Notes: generated by a model not told the origin, from the letters alone. A stretch of 64,000 bases of DNA from Duncaniella freteri (GCF_004766125.1 NZ_SJSA01000002.1:310001-374000); one strand, 5' to 3'. Shown: positions 25,993 through 34,769, numbered from the stretch's first letter. Numbers and translations are program-made.

Positions 25993-26898
25993 TTAGTCCA
26001 AGTTCTTTATGCCGGTTCTTTTTACCTCATCAATGACTTTGAGGAGATATTTACCGTAGTTGTTTTTGAGCATAGGCTGAGCGAGTTCACGCATCTTGTC
26101 CTCAGAAATCCATCCCTGGCGGTATGCGATCCCTTCGAGGCATGCAATTTTAAGTCCCTGTCGTTTTTCGAGCACTTCGACATAGATCGATGCTTCGGCA
26201 AGTGAGTCGTGCGTTCCTGTGTCAAGCCATGCAAATCCGCGTGGGAGAGTCCGTACTTTCAGTTCGCCGTCTTTGAGGAACTGCTGGTTCACGGTGGTGA
26301 TTTCAAGTTCGCCTCGGGCTGACGGCTTGATCCCGGCGGCAACATCCACCACTTTGTTAGGATAAAAATATAGTCCTACTACAGCATAGTTGCTCTTAGG
26401 CTGCTCTGGTTTTTCTTCAATCGAGAGGCAATTGCCCTCTTTGTCGAACTCTGCCACTCCATAACGCTCCGGGTCATCTACCCAATAACCGAATACGGTG
26501 GCTTTCCCATCTTTTTCGGCAGTCTCTACCGATTCCTTCAATAGCTGAGAGAATCCGGCTCCATGAAAAATGTTGTCACCAAGCACGAGACATGCAGAGT
26601 CATTGCCAATGAACTCTTTACCGATTATGAATGCCTGAGCCAGTCCATCCGGCGAAGGTTGCTCCGCATAAGAGAATCTGACCCCATAATCGCTGCCGTC
26701 GCCGAGAAGATGCTTGAACATTGGCAGGTCAAAAGGGGTGGAGATTATAAGTATATCCCTGATTCCGGCAAGCATAAGCGTGGATATGGGATAATAGACC
26801 ATCGGTTTGTCAAAAATGGGGAGAAGTTGTTTGCTCACACCTTTGGTGATGGGATACAATCTGGTGCCGGAGCCGCCGGCAAGAACAATACCTTTCAT
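25993..26898 (-). CDS. rfbA: Glucose-1-phosphate thymidylyltransferase
   Basis: First step of dTDP-sugar synthesis: glucose-1-phosphate plus dTTP gives dTDP-glucose. Nucleotidyltransferase loop [22 protein letters not shown] (6-27), the [15 protein letters not shown] region and LGDNIFHG with the metal-binding Asp are all present, and the tail of about 300 residues is normal. It lies 49 bases downstream of ugd on the same strand. It commits carbon to rhamnose for O-antigen or capsule. Confidence 0.96.
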   Translation of the reverse strand: MKGIVLAGGSGTRLYPITKGVSKQLLPIFDKPMVYYPISTLMLAGIRDILIISTPFDLPMFKHLLGDGSDYGVRFSYAEQPSPDGLAQAFIIGKEFIGNDSACLVLGDNIFHGAGFSQLLKESVETAEKDGKATVFGYWVDDPERYGVAEFDKEGNCLSIEEKPEQPKSNYAVVGLYFYPNKVVDVAAGIKPSARGELEITTVNQQFLKDGELKVRTLPRGFAWLDTGTHDSLAEASIYVEVLEKRQGLKIACLEGIAYRQGWISEDKMRELAQPMLKNNYGKYLLKVIDEVKRTGIKNLD

Positions 26899-26947
26899 AG
26901 CTTATTTTGGTGTTCGGGTGTTATTCGGGATTATTACATGGTTGGGA

Positions 26948-28261
26948 TTACCTGCCTATGCACATGTAGGTGAACCCATGCTCGGCAGCTTCATCGGGGT
27001 CATATATGTTTCGTCCGTCAAGTATGACCTTCTCTGCCATAATGCGTTCAAGGGCAGCGTAGGATGGAACTCTAAATTCGTTCCATTCTGTCACCAGCAT
27101 AATGGCGTCGGCATCGATGGCAGCCTCATACATGTCCTTGCAGTATGTTACCTTGTCGCCGAGACGTCGGCGGCATTCGTTCATTGCCACAGGGTCATAT
27201 ACTTTTACTGAGCCTCCGGCGTCAGAGATCTTGTCAATAAGAATCAGCGATGGAGCTTCACGCATGTCATCGGTCTCAGGCTTGAATGCCAATCCCCACA
27301 ATGCTATAGTGCGCCCTTTAAGGTCTCCGTTGAAGTGACGCATCAGTTTGTCAAACAGAATTGATTTCTGGCGTTCGTTCACATTCTCGACAGCCTGGAG
27401 CACCTCCATTCTGTAGCCGTTCTGTTCGGCGGTTTTTATTAGGGCTTTGACATCTTTCGGAAAGCATGACCCGCCGTATCCGCATCCCGGGTAGAGGAAT
27501 TTTTTCCCTATGCGGGTGTCTGTGCCGATCCCTTTCCTTACCATATTGACGTTGGCACCTACGAGTTCGCAGAGATTGGCTATATCGTTCATGAACGATA
27601 TGCGTGTGGCGAGCATCGAATTGGCTGCATATTTTATCATTTCAGCCGATGGGATGTCGGTATATATCATGCGTTCGTCTTTAAGCATGAACGGCTTGTA
27701 CAGTCGTGATATCACTGTCCGTGCACGTTCGCTTTCCGTGCCTATCACCACGCGGTCCGGCGACATGAAGTCCTTGATGGCAGCCCCTTCTTTAAGGAAT
27801 TCCGGATTGGAGGCAACATCGAATGGGATGTTTTCGCCTCTGCGGTCCAACGCGGTCTGCACAGCTTCTTTTACTTTTGCAGCAGTGCCTACAGGAACGG
27901 TGGATTTTGTGACAAGTATAGTGTATTTCCTGATGTTTTCACCAAAGGTTTTTGCCACGGAAAGGACATATTTCAGATCGGCTGATCCATCCTCATCGGG
28001 GGGCGTGCCTACAGCAGAGAACACCACCTCAACAACGTCTATAACATCTGCCAGGGAAGTCGAGAAATGCAGCCTGCCTGCTTCGACATTCTTCTTCACC
28101 ATCTCATCGAGGCGTGGCTCGTATATCGGGATGATGCCATGCCGGAGATCGTCAATTTTTTTTTCGTCAATATCAACACAGGTGACATCGAAACCGACCT
28201 CGGCAAAACATGTTCCCGAGACAAGTCCTACATACCCAGTGCCAACAATCGCAATGTTCAT
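26948..28261 (-). CDS. ugd: UDP-glucose 6-dehydrogenase
   Basis: Oxidises UDP-glucose to UDP-glucuronate, a precursor of acidic polysaccharides. Rossmann loop VGTGYVGLVSGTCFAEVGFDVTCVD (6-30), the active-site EFLKEGAAI (154-162), and the catalytic Cys266 in GYGGSCFPKDVKAL are present; length 437 is typical. UDP-ManNAc dehydrogenases share the fold, but the FLKEGA and GYGGSCFPKD motifs favour Ugd. It is first in the run with the four rhamnose genes and has its own promoter element, so UDP-glucuronate and dTDP-rhamnose are probably made together. Confidence 0.92.
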   Translation of the reverse strand: MNIAIVGTGYVGLVSGTCFAEVGFDVTCVDIDEKKIDDLRHGIIPIYEPRLDEMVKKNVEAGRLHFSTSLADVIDVVEVVFSAVGTPPDEDGSADLKYVLSVAKTFGENIRKYTILVTKSTVPVGTAAKVKEAVQTALDRRGENIPFDVASNPEFLKEGAAIKDFMSPDRVVIGTESERARTVISRLYKPFMLKDERMIYTDIPSAEMIKYAANSMLATRISFMNDIANLCELVGANVNMVRKGIGTDTRIGKKFLYPGCGYGGSCFPKDVKALIKTAEQNGYRMEVLQAVENVNERQKSILFDKLMRHFNGDLKGRTIALWGLAFKPETDDMREAPSLILIDKISDAGGSVKVYDPVAMNECRRRLGDKVTYCKDMYEAAIDADAIMLVTEWNEFRVPSYAALERIMAEKVILDGRNIYDPDEAAEHGFTYMCIGR

Positions 28262-28281
28262 ATGATAAATGGATTACTCTG

Positions 28282-28289
28282 CAAAAGTA
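28282..28289 (-). promoter_or_regulatory. -7 element for the ugd-rfb operon
   Basis: TACTTTTG on the minus strand, 20 bases before the ugd ATG. It would drive ugd, rfbA, rfbC, rfbD and rfbB. Confidence 0.55.
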
Positions 28290-28492
28290 ATGAAAAATTG
28301 CGAGATTTTTGTGAATGTAGTGCAAAAATATCTATACGCCATAATTCATTAGCCTCAATATCCAACGAGCTCAGAATGACTATGTGCTCATAAATGGTGC
28401 GACATGTTAATAAGAGATTGGGCTGCTGTGCTTTATAATCGTTATCAATGCCACTATGGGATGCTTTTCAAAAGGTTGTTAGGCATGTGTTA

Positions 28493-29326
28493 TCAGAGTA
28501 TCCAACATGGTGATTTCCTTTCTGAGAAATTCTCTGAAAGAGGTCGTGCAAATGGTGTATGGAATGCTCTGGCTTGAGCAGGACAGATTTTTACACATGC
28601 GCAGCACTTGATGCATCGGGTTGCGTCAGTGGTGAAGTCTTCGCGGATAGCGGCTGTTGGGCATGCATCTGCACATTCACCGCATTCCGTACATTTTTCA
28701 GTGTCAACAAGCGGGATATAGATCTTTGGCTCAGTAGCCTGTTGAGTCTGGTATGCCTTAACGAATTTGATGAAGTTTTTTAGAGAGGCTTCCGGCGACG
28801 GCTCGTCTTGCAGGTCGGATGTGTTGACGGATGAGAAATCATTGTGTAATATCTTTTCACGCACCAACCGTCCGAACTCCTCAGCCATTTTCAGATCCGT
28901 GTTGTCAGGGCGACCGGCTGCGATCGGTGTTTCGTCAGTGCTGTAGGAGTGCTCGCAAGGGAAGGCTCCTGCTGCAATCGGATTGAATCCGCGTTCACGA
29001 ACGAATGCTTCCAGATCGATAAGTGCCTTTTCAAAAGCACGGTTGCCATAGACTGCTACAAGAATGGCAGGTTGATTGCATTCGCTGCGTAGCGTATTGA
29101 GCCGTTCCATGGCAACTTTTGGCATGTGACCTCCATATACAGGAATTGTAAAGATTACAGGCAATGTTTCGATCTCGCCTGTCTCTGCTGATACAGGTCT
29201 CTTATTGAGATTAAGAGAGAACTGATAATCATAGTCATTCTGGTCAATGCCATTCTGTATGGCTTTTGCGATTTTTTCTCCGCCACCGGTCGGTGAAAAA
29301 TATAAACTCAACGATTTCATAGCCAC
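28493..29326 (-). CDS. EFR1-type flavodoxin/ferredoxin fusion protein
   Basis: A 277-residue redox protein. The N-terminal half is flavodoxin-like (LYFSPTGGGEKIAKAI with the FMN loop, FTIPVYGGHMPKVAMERL, ILVAVYGNRAFEKALIDLE), and the C-terminal part carries two [4Fe-4S] motifs: C212-C215-C218-C222 (CTECGECADACP) and C238-C241-C244-C248 (CIKCCACVKICP). Such proteins move electrons between flavins and iron-sulfur enzymes in anaerobes. An alternative start is the ATG at 29320. An ISAs1 element has inserted 40 bases upstream of the start and may cut the gene from its original promoter or from the polyferredoxin gene behind it. Confidence 0.88.
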   Translation of the reverse strand: MAMKSLSLYFSPTGGGEKIAKAIQNGIDQNDYDYQFSLNLNKRPVSAETGEIETLPVIFTIPVYGGHMPKVAMERLNTLRSECNQPAILVAVYGNRAFEKALIDLEAFVRERGFNPIAAGAFPCEHSYSTDETPIAAGRPDNTDLKMAEEFGRLVREKILHNDFSSVNTSDLQDEPSPEASLKNFIKFVKAYQTQQATEPKIYIPLVDTEKCTECGECADACPTAAIREDFTTDATRCIKCCACVKICPAQARAFHTPFARPLSENFSERKSPCWIL

Positions 29327-29365
29327 AAAATTACTAATAATTCAATTGTTTCGCAATAGCTATCA

Positions 29366-29375
29366 TGAATGTGGA
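29366..29375. repeat. Target-site duplication, left copy
   Basis: TGAATGTGGA, identical to 30586-30595, directly flanking the ISAs1 element. Ten-base duplications are within the known range for ISAs1-family insertions. Confidence 0.85.
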
Positions 29376-30585
29376 CAGGGCTGACGCATCTTAATTTTTT
29401 ACAACATCAAAACTTTTTAAGGCATAAAGTAAGTAGTCGTTATCCCAACCGGCTTTCTTCCTATGTCCTTTGACACCCATTGATGACACCTTGGCGTTCT
29501 TGATTATGTTCAGTCCGATACGGTTGAGCAGAGAGAAATTTTGAGCTGCATTATCCTTTTGCTTACGCGAGGCATCATCTCCAAAAGCGACGTTCAATGT
29601 CCAATGCAGTTGATTCTCCACGCTCCAGTGTGTCCTGATAGAATGATTAATATATTGAGCGTCAGCCTCAAGGCTCGACAGGTAATATCTGGTCTCCTTG
29701 TGGATTTGTCCAGACTTGACATCCCGGGTACGGGATTCTATTCTCACGATGCTTTTAAGACCGGGCCATCTGTCCCTGTCGATGATGTTGTCGAGATTGG
29801 TTATGACCGAACAGGCCCTTGTTTCTTCCCGCCCATGAGCCTTCCCGTCCATCGTATGCTCAGATGACGGCTTAATATATGTGAAAGAACGGCTGACACG
29901 GTCAAGCATTTCGGGCTGATTCCCTTTCAGGGCAAGGATATAGTCGGCTCCGCGCTCGATTATTGTCTTGGCAATCTCTCTCTGACAGCCCATGGCATCG
30001 ATTGTGACTATGCAGTTTTTCAACTCCAGGATGCGCAGCAGCCGGGGTATCGCAGTAATCTCGTTGCTCTTTCCGGCGACCTTTTCCTGCGCGAGCAACA
30101 GGTTGTTCGCCGAAGCCCATGCGCTGACAAGATGGGTGTATGTCCCGGAGCCGTCATCGCTGCTCCCGCGCATACATTTGCCGTCAATGGCGACAACTTC
30201 CCCGTCGGTCAGTTCGGCAATGCTTTTCGTCCATGCCACAAAGGAACCGTTCAATTCTTTTGGGTCTAACATACTGATTACTCGGTTGAACGTATCGTGC
30301 GAGGGTATGCCGTTGGGAAGGTGCAGGAACTTCTCAAGCCAATCAATCTTGGCATTACCATAGTCCTCGATTTCATTCCAGCCCTCCGCTCCGCAGATGA
30401 CTGCGCAAAGCGATATGAACAGGATGGAGTCAAGGCTGTGTTTCTGTGTGCGCTCCACACGAGGATCGCTGATGGATGAAAAGAAATCTATGGGTGAGTT
30501 AGGATTTGTCATATAAGATTAACGGCTGTATGCCTATTTATATTGGTAAACAGCCGTTAAGTTTATTTAAGATGCGTCTGCCGTG
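29376..30585 (-). mobile_element. Complete ISAs1-family insertion sequence
   Basis: A 1210-base element. Terminal inverted repeats of 19 bases (CAGGGCTGACGCATCTTAA at the left, and the complement of CACGGCAGACGCATCTTAA at the right) match at 17 positions. It is flanked by perfect 10-base direct repeats. It contains a single intact transposase gene. The target lies in the gap between two redox genes. Intact ends, intact gene and perfect duplication mean the insertion is recent. Confidence 0.92.
29391..30512 (-). CDS. ISAs1-family transposase
   Basis: A 373-residue DDE transposase. The N-terminal DDE_Tnp_1-associated segment IDFFSSISDPRVERTQKHSLDSILFI is typical, and the acid triad is visible: D110 in VVAIDGKCMRG, D172 in IVTIDAMGCQ, and E299 in THWSVENQLHW. 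The frame is complete, so the element may still move. The same family left an older fragment at 58313-58557, which differs at many positions, so that it is not a copy of this one. Confidence 0.94.
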   Translation of the reverse strand: MTNPNSPIDFFSSISDPRVERTQKHSLDSILFISLCAVICGAEGWNEIEDYGNAKIDWLEKFLHLPNGIPSHDTFNRVISMLDPKELNGSFVAWTKSIAELTDGEVVAIDGKCMRGSSDDGSGTYTHLVSAWASANNLLLAQEKVAGKSNEITAIPRLLRILELKNCIVTIDAMGCQREIAKTIIERGADYILALKGNQPEMLDRVSRSFTYIKPSSEHTMDGKAHGREETRACSVITNLDNIIDRDRWPGLKSIVRIESRTRDVKSGQIHKETRYYLSSLEADAQYINHSIRTHWSVENQLHWTLNVAFGDDASRKQKDNAAQNFSLLNRIGLNIIKNAKVSSMGVKGHRKKAGWDNDYLLYALKSFDVVKN

Positions 30586-30595
30586 TGAATGTGGA
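30586..30595. repeat. Target-site duplication, right copy
   Basis: TGAATGTGGA, identical to 29366-29375. Confidence 0.85.
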
Positions 30596-30686
30596 CTGAA
30601 ATTCAGGATAAAAACAATGCCTGGGTGCTTGTCTCCACTTATTGGGATGTAGTGAAATCATTGTGTTTTCAGTCTGACAGGAGGGG

Positions 30687-31388
30687 CTATATATTACTGA
30701 TTGGGGTATTGTGCTTGAGTTTCATTATTTTGATAGGGCAGGCGGTGACACATTTGCCGCATTTTATGCAGTCGGCATGGAGATAGCCGTTTTTATCGCC
30801 ACGACTGTCATAAGGAGTGAGTTGCATGGGGCATACCCTGGCGCAACTTTTGCATTTCATCTGGCAAGAGTCATTGACATGTATGTTGATGAATCCGTCA
30901 GGCAGTGGAGTGTTTGTCGGGGATACCCATGATGACAATGTGCCCATGGGGCAGAATGAGCACCATGTTCGAGGCGCGTAGATGAACGATAGTGACACCC
31001 CTACAATGGTTGTGGCCAGGATTATTGTCCAAAACACTCGTCCCATGGCGTTCCAGTCGCCCCATGCAGAATACATCTGCACTCCAAACATAGCGAATAT
31101 GAACATCACCATGAAAAGACGAAAACCGAATGAGCGCACGAATTTAGGTATAGGGCGGTGTGGTGAATATTTTGAAAGAACCCTGTCATAAAAATTGCCA
31201 CGAGGACAGGCGTTTCCACACCACCATCTTCCGCGTTTCACGGCAAAGGCTACCGGAGCTATCATGCATATCAGTGCGAGGAGTCCGATTATGGGATAGA
31301 AAAATCCTAAGACGAGATAGATTAGCAATATCCAATACAAAGCATAACCATTGGATGGGAGATGTCTGTGAAATCTTTTTGTTGGCAT
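30687..31388 (-). CDS. Membrane-bound polyferredoxin (NapH-like 4Fe-4S protein)
   Basis: A 233-residue membrane iron-sulfur protein. At least three hydrophobic segments (about 16-46, 84-101, 113-137) are followed by iron-sulfur motifs: CGNACPRGNFYD in the middle, WCSFCPMGTLSSW, then CQMKCKSCARVCP and CIKCGKCVTACP near the C-terminus. NapH/RnfB-related proteins transfer electrons across or along the membrane. The gene is divergent from oxyR, with both promoters in the 96-base gap. It lies upstream of the EFR1 gene on the same strand; without the IS the two would be about 140 bases apart. Confidence 0.85.
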   Translation of the reverse strand: MPTKRFHRHLPSNGYALYWILLIYLVLGFFYPIIGLLALICMIAPVAFAVKRGRWWCGNACPRGNFYDRVLSKYSPHRPIPKFVRSFGFRLFMVMFIFAMFGVQMYSAWGDWNAMGRVFWTIILATTIVGVSLSFIYAPRTWCSFCPMGTLSSWVSPTNTPLPDGFINIHVNDSCQMKCKSCARVCPMQLTPYDSRGDKNGYLHADCIKCGKCVTACPIKIMKLKHNTPISNI

Positions 31389-31408
31389 ACGATTATTTTT
31401 TTATGATG

Positions 31409-31416
31409 CAAAAGTA
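31409..31416 (-). promoter_or_regulatory. -7 element for the polyferredoxin gene
   Basis: TACTTTTG on the minus strand, 20 bases before the start codon at 31388; the oxyR promoter is only 34 bases away on the other strand, a divergent pair that OxyR could control. Confidence 0.6.
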
Positions 31417-31428
31417 ACAATGCAACAA

Positions 31429-31458
31429 TTGATTTACAAATGATATTACCTATCTTTG
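31429..31458 (+). promoter_or_regulatory. Promoter of oxyR
   Basis: TTG (31429-31431), 19 bases, then TATCTTTG (31451-31458): a -33/-7 pair, ending 26 bases before the oxyR ATG at 31485. Confidence 0.6.
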
Positions 31459-31484
31459 CATTGAATTTATCTATCATAAACAGG

Positions 31485-32411
31485 ATGACACTCCAACAGC
31501 TTAAATATATTATATCAATTGACCGCCATAGGAATTTTGCCCGAGCCGCAGCCGAATCGGGCATTACACAGCCTACGCTTAGCTCTCTTCTTCAGAAACT
31601 TGAGAGTGAGCTGGATGTCAGGATATTCGACCGTTCCAATAAGAATGTAAGTCCGACAGCTATCGGATCCAAAATTTTGCGACAGGCGGAGAGGATTGTG
31701 AATGAGGCGGAACGTATCGTGGAATTGGTGACAGAGGAGAAAGGACTGGTGACTGGTATGCTTAATTTGTCGGCAGGTCCGACAATAGCACCATATATCC
31801 TGCCTCGTTTCATAAAGACATATACGAAAATGTTTCCACATGTCACATTGTCCATAGTAGAAATGAAAGCTGAAACGATGATAAGAGCCCTGCATATAGG
31901 TCAGCTTGATCTGGGTATCGCCATTAGCGGTCAGGCAGAGGAGGGCATATTGGAGATACCGTTGTATACGGAGCCTTTTTGGGTGTACATCTCTGAGAGT
32001 TGCTGGCGCAAGTTGCCGGTATTTAAGCCTGAAAATCTTGAACATGAGCAGATGTGGATAATGAAAGAATCTCAATGTCTGCGTGACAGTGCTTTCAGTT
32101 TTTGTAAAGCCAGAGGTGTCGGAAGGCGTATTTATGAGGCTGGAAGTATCGAGACGCTTATACGTATAGTGGATGAAAACGGAGGCTTCACCATAATTCC
32201 GGAGATGCATTTGCCTATGCTGACTGATGTGCAGCGTATCAATGTCCGTCGTATCGAAGGAGATTATTTGTCGCAGCGAAGAGTCTCGATATATGTAAGG
32301 GCAGATTTTATAAGGGAGCGTATGCTCAACAGCATTGTTGAAGCGTTGGTTACATTTGTCCCTAAAAGTATGATTGATGAACATATTCTGAAATATGGTA
32401 TCAGATTATAA
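31485..32411 (+). CDS. oxyR: LysR-type peroxide sensor OxyR
   Basis: A 308-residue transcription factor for peroxide stress. The LysR helix-turn-helix is at the N-terminus (MTLQQLKYIISIDRHRNFARAAAESGITQPTLSSLLQKLE). The sensor cysteines of OxyR are both present, C198 and C207 in SQCLRDSAFSFC, at nearly the same positions and spacing as C199 and C208 of the E. coli protein; GSIETLIRIVDENGGFTIIP corresponds to the following OxyR segment. The ATG at 31485 is used because MTLQQL is the normal start. The polyferredoxin gene divergent from it is a likely target. Confidence 0.92.
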   Translation: MTLQQLKYIISIDRHRNFARAAAESGITQPTLSSLLQKLESELDVRIFDRSNKNVSPTAIGSKILRQAERIVNEAERIVELVTEEKGLVTGMLNLSAGPTIAPYILPRFIKTYTKMFPHVTLSIVEMKAETMIRALHIGQLDLGIAISGQAEEGILEIPLYTEPFWVYISESCWRKLPVFKPENLEHEQMWIMKESQCLRDSAFSFCKARGVGRRIYEAGSIETLIRIVDENGGFTIIPEMHLPMLTDVQRINVRRIEGDYLSQRRVSIYVRADFIRERMLNSIVEALVTFVPKSMIDEHILKYGIRL

Positions 32412-32461
32412 GATGTTATATTTTTTTAGAAAAATGAGGGTTATAATCAATTTGTTATTTG

Positions 32462-32469
32462 TAAATTTG
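32462..32469 (+). promoter_or_regulatory. -7 element for the radical SAM gene
   Basis: TAAATTTG, 25 bases before the start codon at 32495. Confidence 0.45.
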
Positions 32470-32494
32470 CGTACTGACATATTAATAATGACCT

Positions 32495-33118
32495 ATGAAA
32501 AATGAAAAGGCAAAGATAATAGGCATATCCAGGCATCGTCTTTCGACGGACGGCGATGGAGTGACTACGCTTGTGGCTTTTCATGGATGTCCGCTCAGTT
32601 GTCGGTATTGCCTCAATCCCCATTCGATCGGTGATGGCAGCAGGTTCAGGGAATATTCACCGGAAGAACTTTATGCCGAGACTCGTATTGATGAGCTTTA
32701 TTTCCTTGCCACAAATGGAGGTGTTACTTTTGGAGGTGGGGAGCCGTGTCTGCGTCCCGATTTCATCGGTCGTTTCCGCGAACAGTGTGGCTGTGATTGG
32801 AGAATCAATCTTGAAACATCGCTCAATGTTCCCTCTGAGAATATTAAATCCTTGCTCCCGATAGTGGACACTCTGATTATTGATGTCAAGGATATTAATC
32901 CTGCTGTTTATTGTGACTATACTGGGCGTGACAATGTGCGAGTTGTGGATAATCTGAAACTTATAGCGGACCAAGCCAGGCAGATGGATTGTGTGGTGAG
33001 GCTTCCGCTGATTCCAGGATACAATAATGATGCCGATCGCATATCGAGTCGGGCTGTTATTGAGGCTCTCGGCTTTACCCGGTTCGATCTATTCACTTAT
33101 CAAATCCGCAAGCATTGA
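32495..33118 (+). CDS. Small radical SAM protein, glycyl-radical-activase-like
   Basis: A 207-residue radical SAM enzyme. The cluster motif is HGCPLSCRYC with C32, C36 and C39 (CX3CX2C), followed by the SAM-binding TFGGGEP (78-84) and the activase-like TLIIDVKDINPAVYCDYTGRDN and VVRLPLIPGYNND. These are marks of pyruvate-formate-lyase activating enzymes, but the usual second ferredoxin domain is lacking and no glycyl radical enzyme lies nearby. The substrate is therefore unknown. It follows oxyR by about 80 bases on the same strand but has its own -7 element. Confidence 0.85.
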   Translation: MKNEKAKIIGISRHRLSTDGDGVTTLVAFHGCPLSCRYCLNPHSIGDGSRFREYSPEELYAETRIDELYFLATNGGVTFGGGEPCLRPDFIGRFREQCGCDWRINLETSLNVPSENIKSLLPIVDTLIIDVKDINPAVYCDYTGRDNVRVVDNLKLIADQARQMDCVVRLPLIPGYNNDADRISSRAVIEALGFTRFDLFTYQIRKH

Positions 33119-33178
33119 CTTTGGCATGAGGGAAACAGACAAGCAAGATTCTGAAATAGTTAATTCGATGGCAGAAAA

Positions 33179-33209
33179 TTGAATTTGTTGAATTTTATCT
33201 GTACTTTTG
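33179..33209 (+). promoter_or_regulatory. Promoter of the GIY-YIG/AraC pair
   Basis: TTG (33179-33181), 20 bases, TACTTTTG (33202-33209), ending 20 bases before the start at 33230. Confidence 0.5.
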
Positions 33210-33229
33210 CAATATGACGAAGATTTACT

Positions 33230-33889
33230 ATGAAAATTTCTGAACAAGGATATGTATACATATTGACTAATCCAAGCTTTAAAGAGGATTGGGTTAAGAT
33301 CGGAAAGAGTGCTCGCCCTGTGGATATAAGGTCGAAAGAACTTGACAACACTGCTGTGCCGTTGCCTTTTGAGATATTTGCTGCGATTAAGACATGCAAG
33401 TATAATGAAGTTGAGAAATTGGTGCACAAAACCATTGACCGGTTGACGGATCTTCGTATACGCCAGAACAGGGAGTTTTTTAATGTCGCTCCCCAGGTAG
33501 CTCTTGACATATTCAGAGATATTGCGATGACTATTGATGATGCCGAGGTCATTTTGTATAAGGAGAATAAGCCGATATTGGGTGAGAGTGTTGTGACTCC
33601 TGTCAAAAGAGAGGTCAAACGTTCTCGTTTTAAATTCAGCATGTGCAACATAAAGATCGGAGAATCAATAACATTTGTTCCATCCGGTCTGGTAGTGAAA
33701 ATAGCAACGGATGATTCCATAGAATATGAAGGACGGATATATAAATTGTCTCCGTTTGTCGGCACATTCATGCCTGATGACATGCGTAATTCTTCAGGAG
33801 CATATCAAGGATCAAAATATTTCTCTTACAATGGAAAAATCCTTGAGGATTTGAGAAAAGAGAATGAAAATGCCAATGCCAATGAATAG
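33230..33889 (+). CDS. GIY-YIG (T5orf172-type) domain protein
   Basis: A 219-residue protein with an N-terminal GIY-YIG-like nuclease fold of the T5orf172/Mug113 kind: GYVYIL (7-12) and VKIGKS (22-27), then ELDNTAVPLPFEIFAAIKT and the NREFFNVAPQVALDIFRDI helix, all family-typical. The C-terminal half (about 115-219) is unrecognised, with a KLSPFVGTFMPDDMRNSSGAYQGSKYFSYNG segment resembling a small DNA-binding or DUF4357-like module. Members occur in phages and mobile DNA. An AraC gene begins 5 bases after its stop, suggesting one transcript. Confidence 0.82.
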   Translation: MKISEQGYVYILTNPSFKEDWVKIGKSARPVDIRSKELDNTAVPLPFEIFAAIKTCKYNEVEKLVHKTIDRLTDLRIRQNREFFNVAPQVALDIFRDIAMTIDDAEVILYKENKPILGESVVTPVKREVKRSRFKFSMCNIKIGESITFVPSGLVVKIATDDSIEYEGRIYKLSPFVGTFMPDDMRNSSGAYQGSKYFSYNGKILEDLRKENENANANE

Positions 33890-33894
33890 GGTAT

Positions 33895-34695
33895 ATGGGG
33901 GAGACAGATATAGTTTTCTTTCGTCCTTGCGAGTTGTTGCAGCCTTATGTGCGATATTATTGGGTGCTGAAGAGTCATGATCGGTTCAGTACCCTTACTT
34001 TTCCCATTGGCTGTCCTCAGATTATATTTCATAGACAGTCCCCTCTGTTTATTCCTGAACTTGATACTCGGCAGGATGTCTTTACCATCAGCGGGCAGGT
34101 CAATTTTCCCGCTCATATTCGTTCCGATGGGGATACAGAGATGATTGTGACTGTGTTTCATCCACATGCTGTCGGAGCTTTTATAAGCACACCGCCAATA
34201 TCGTTCTATAACTGTGAGATTTCAGGGTATGATATCAATGACAGGAGTCTGAACGAACTTGCTTCACGTGTATTGGACTGCGGGGATAGTGGCAGATGTG
34301 TGAGATTGATTGAACGCTGGTTGCTCATGAGGCTAAGAGACATCCACTCCACTAAATTTTCGCGTATCGGTTCTGTGGTGAAAAGAATGATTGCATTTCC
34401 GTCAACACCAATAACAGAGCTTGCGGGTATATCATGTCTCGGCAAGAAGCAGTTTGAGCGTGTTTTCAGTAACTGTGTGGGGATGATGCCTAAAGAGTAT
34501 TCTCGTATTGTCCGCTTTCAAAAGTCATTGTGGCTTATGCAGAATGGTCAGGATAATACAGGCATAGCATATGATACCGGTTATGCCGATCAGTCACATT
34601 TCATCCGTGAGTTTAAGATGTTCACAGGATGTACGCCCGGGAGATTGAGGGATGAGTGTTCCCCTTACTCTGACCTGTTCACTCAACCTGTGTGA
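33895..34695 (+). CDS. AraC family transcriptional regulator
   Basis: A 266-residue regulator with an N-terminal DUF6597-like sensory part (FFRPCELLQPYVRYYWVLKSHD and FTISGQVNFPAHIRSDGDTEMIVTVFHPHAVGAF) and a C-terminal AraC domain (ELAGISCLGKKQFERVFSNCVGMMPKEYSRIVRFQKSLWLM ... DTGYADQSHFIREFKMFTGCTPGRLR). It follows the GIY-YIG gene by 5 bases and precedes the acetyltransferase-like gene, which has its own promoter. The acetyltransferase gene is an obvious possible target. Confidence 0.88.
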   Translation: MGETDIVFFRPCELLQPYVRYYWVLKSHDRFSTLTFPIGCPQIIFHRQSPLFIPELDTRQDVFTISGQVNFPAHIRSDGDTEMIVTVFHPHAVGAFISTPPISFYNCEISGYDINDRSLNELASRVLDCGDSGRCVRLIERWLLMRLRDIHSTKFSRIGSVVKRMIAFPSTPITELAGISCLGKKQFERVFSNCVGMMPKEYSRIVRFQKSLWLMQNGQDNTGIAYDTGYADQSHFIREFKMFTGCTPGRLRDECSPYSDLFTQPV

Positions 34696-34723
34696 TGTCA
34701 TGCTGAATGTCTCTTTTCTTCTA

Positions 34724-34752
34724 TTTGGTATGAAGATTATGCCTTAATTTTG
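34724..34752 (+). promoter_or_regulatory. Promoter of the CAT-like gene
   Basis: TTTG (34724-34727), 17 bases, TAATTTTG (34745-34752). The proposed GTG start at 34770 would leave a leader of only about 10 bases. Confidence 0.55.
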
Positions 34753-34769
34753 CGGCAAAAAAGAATGTT

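Noticed and set aside
23336..28261. A complete capsule or O-antigen locus.
   Set aside because: Only sugar-nucleotide genes are present; there are no glycosyltransferases or polymerase beside them.
28290..28492. A small RNA or riboswitch between ugd and the EFR1 gene.
   Set aside because: No strong stem-loop or known riboswitch motif is seen in these 200 bases.
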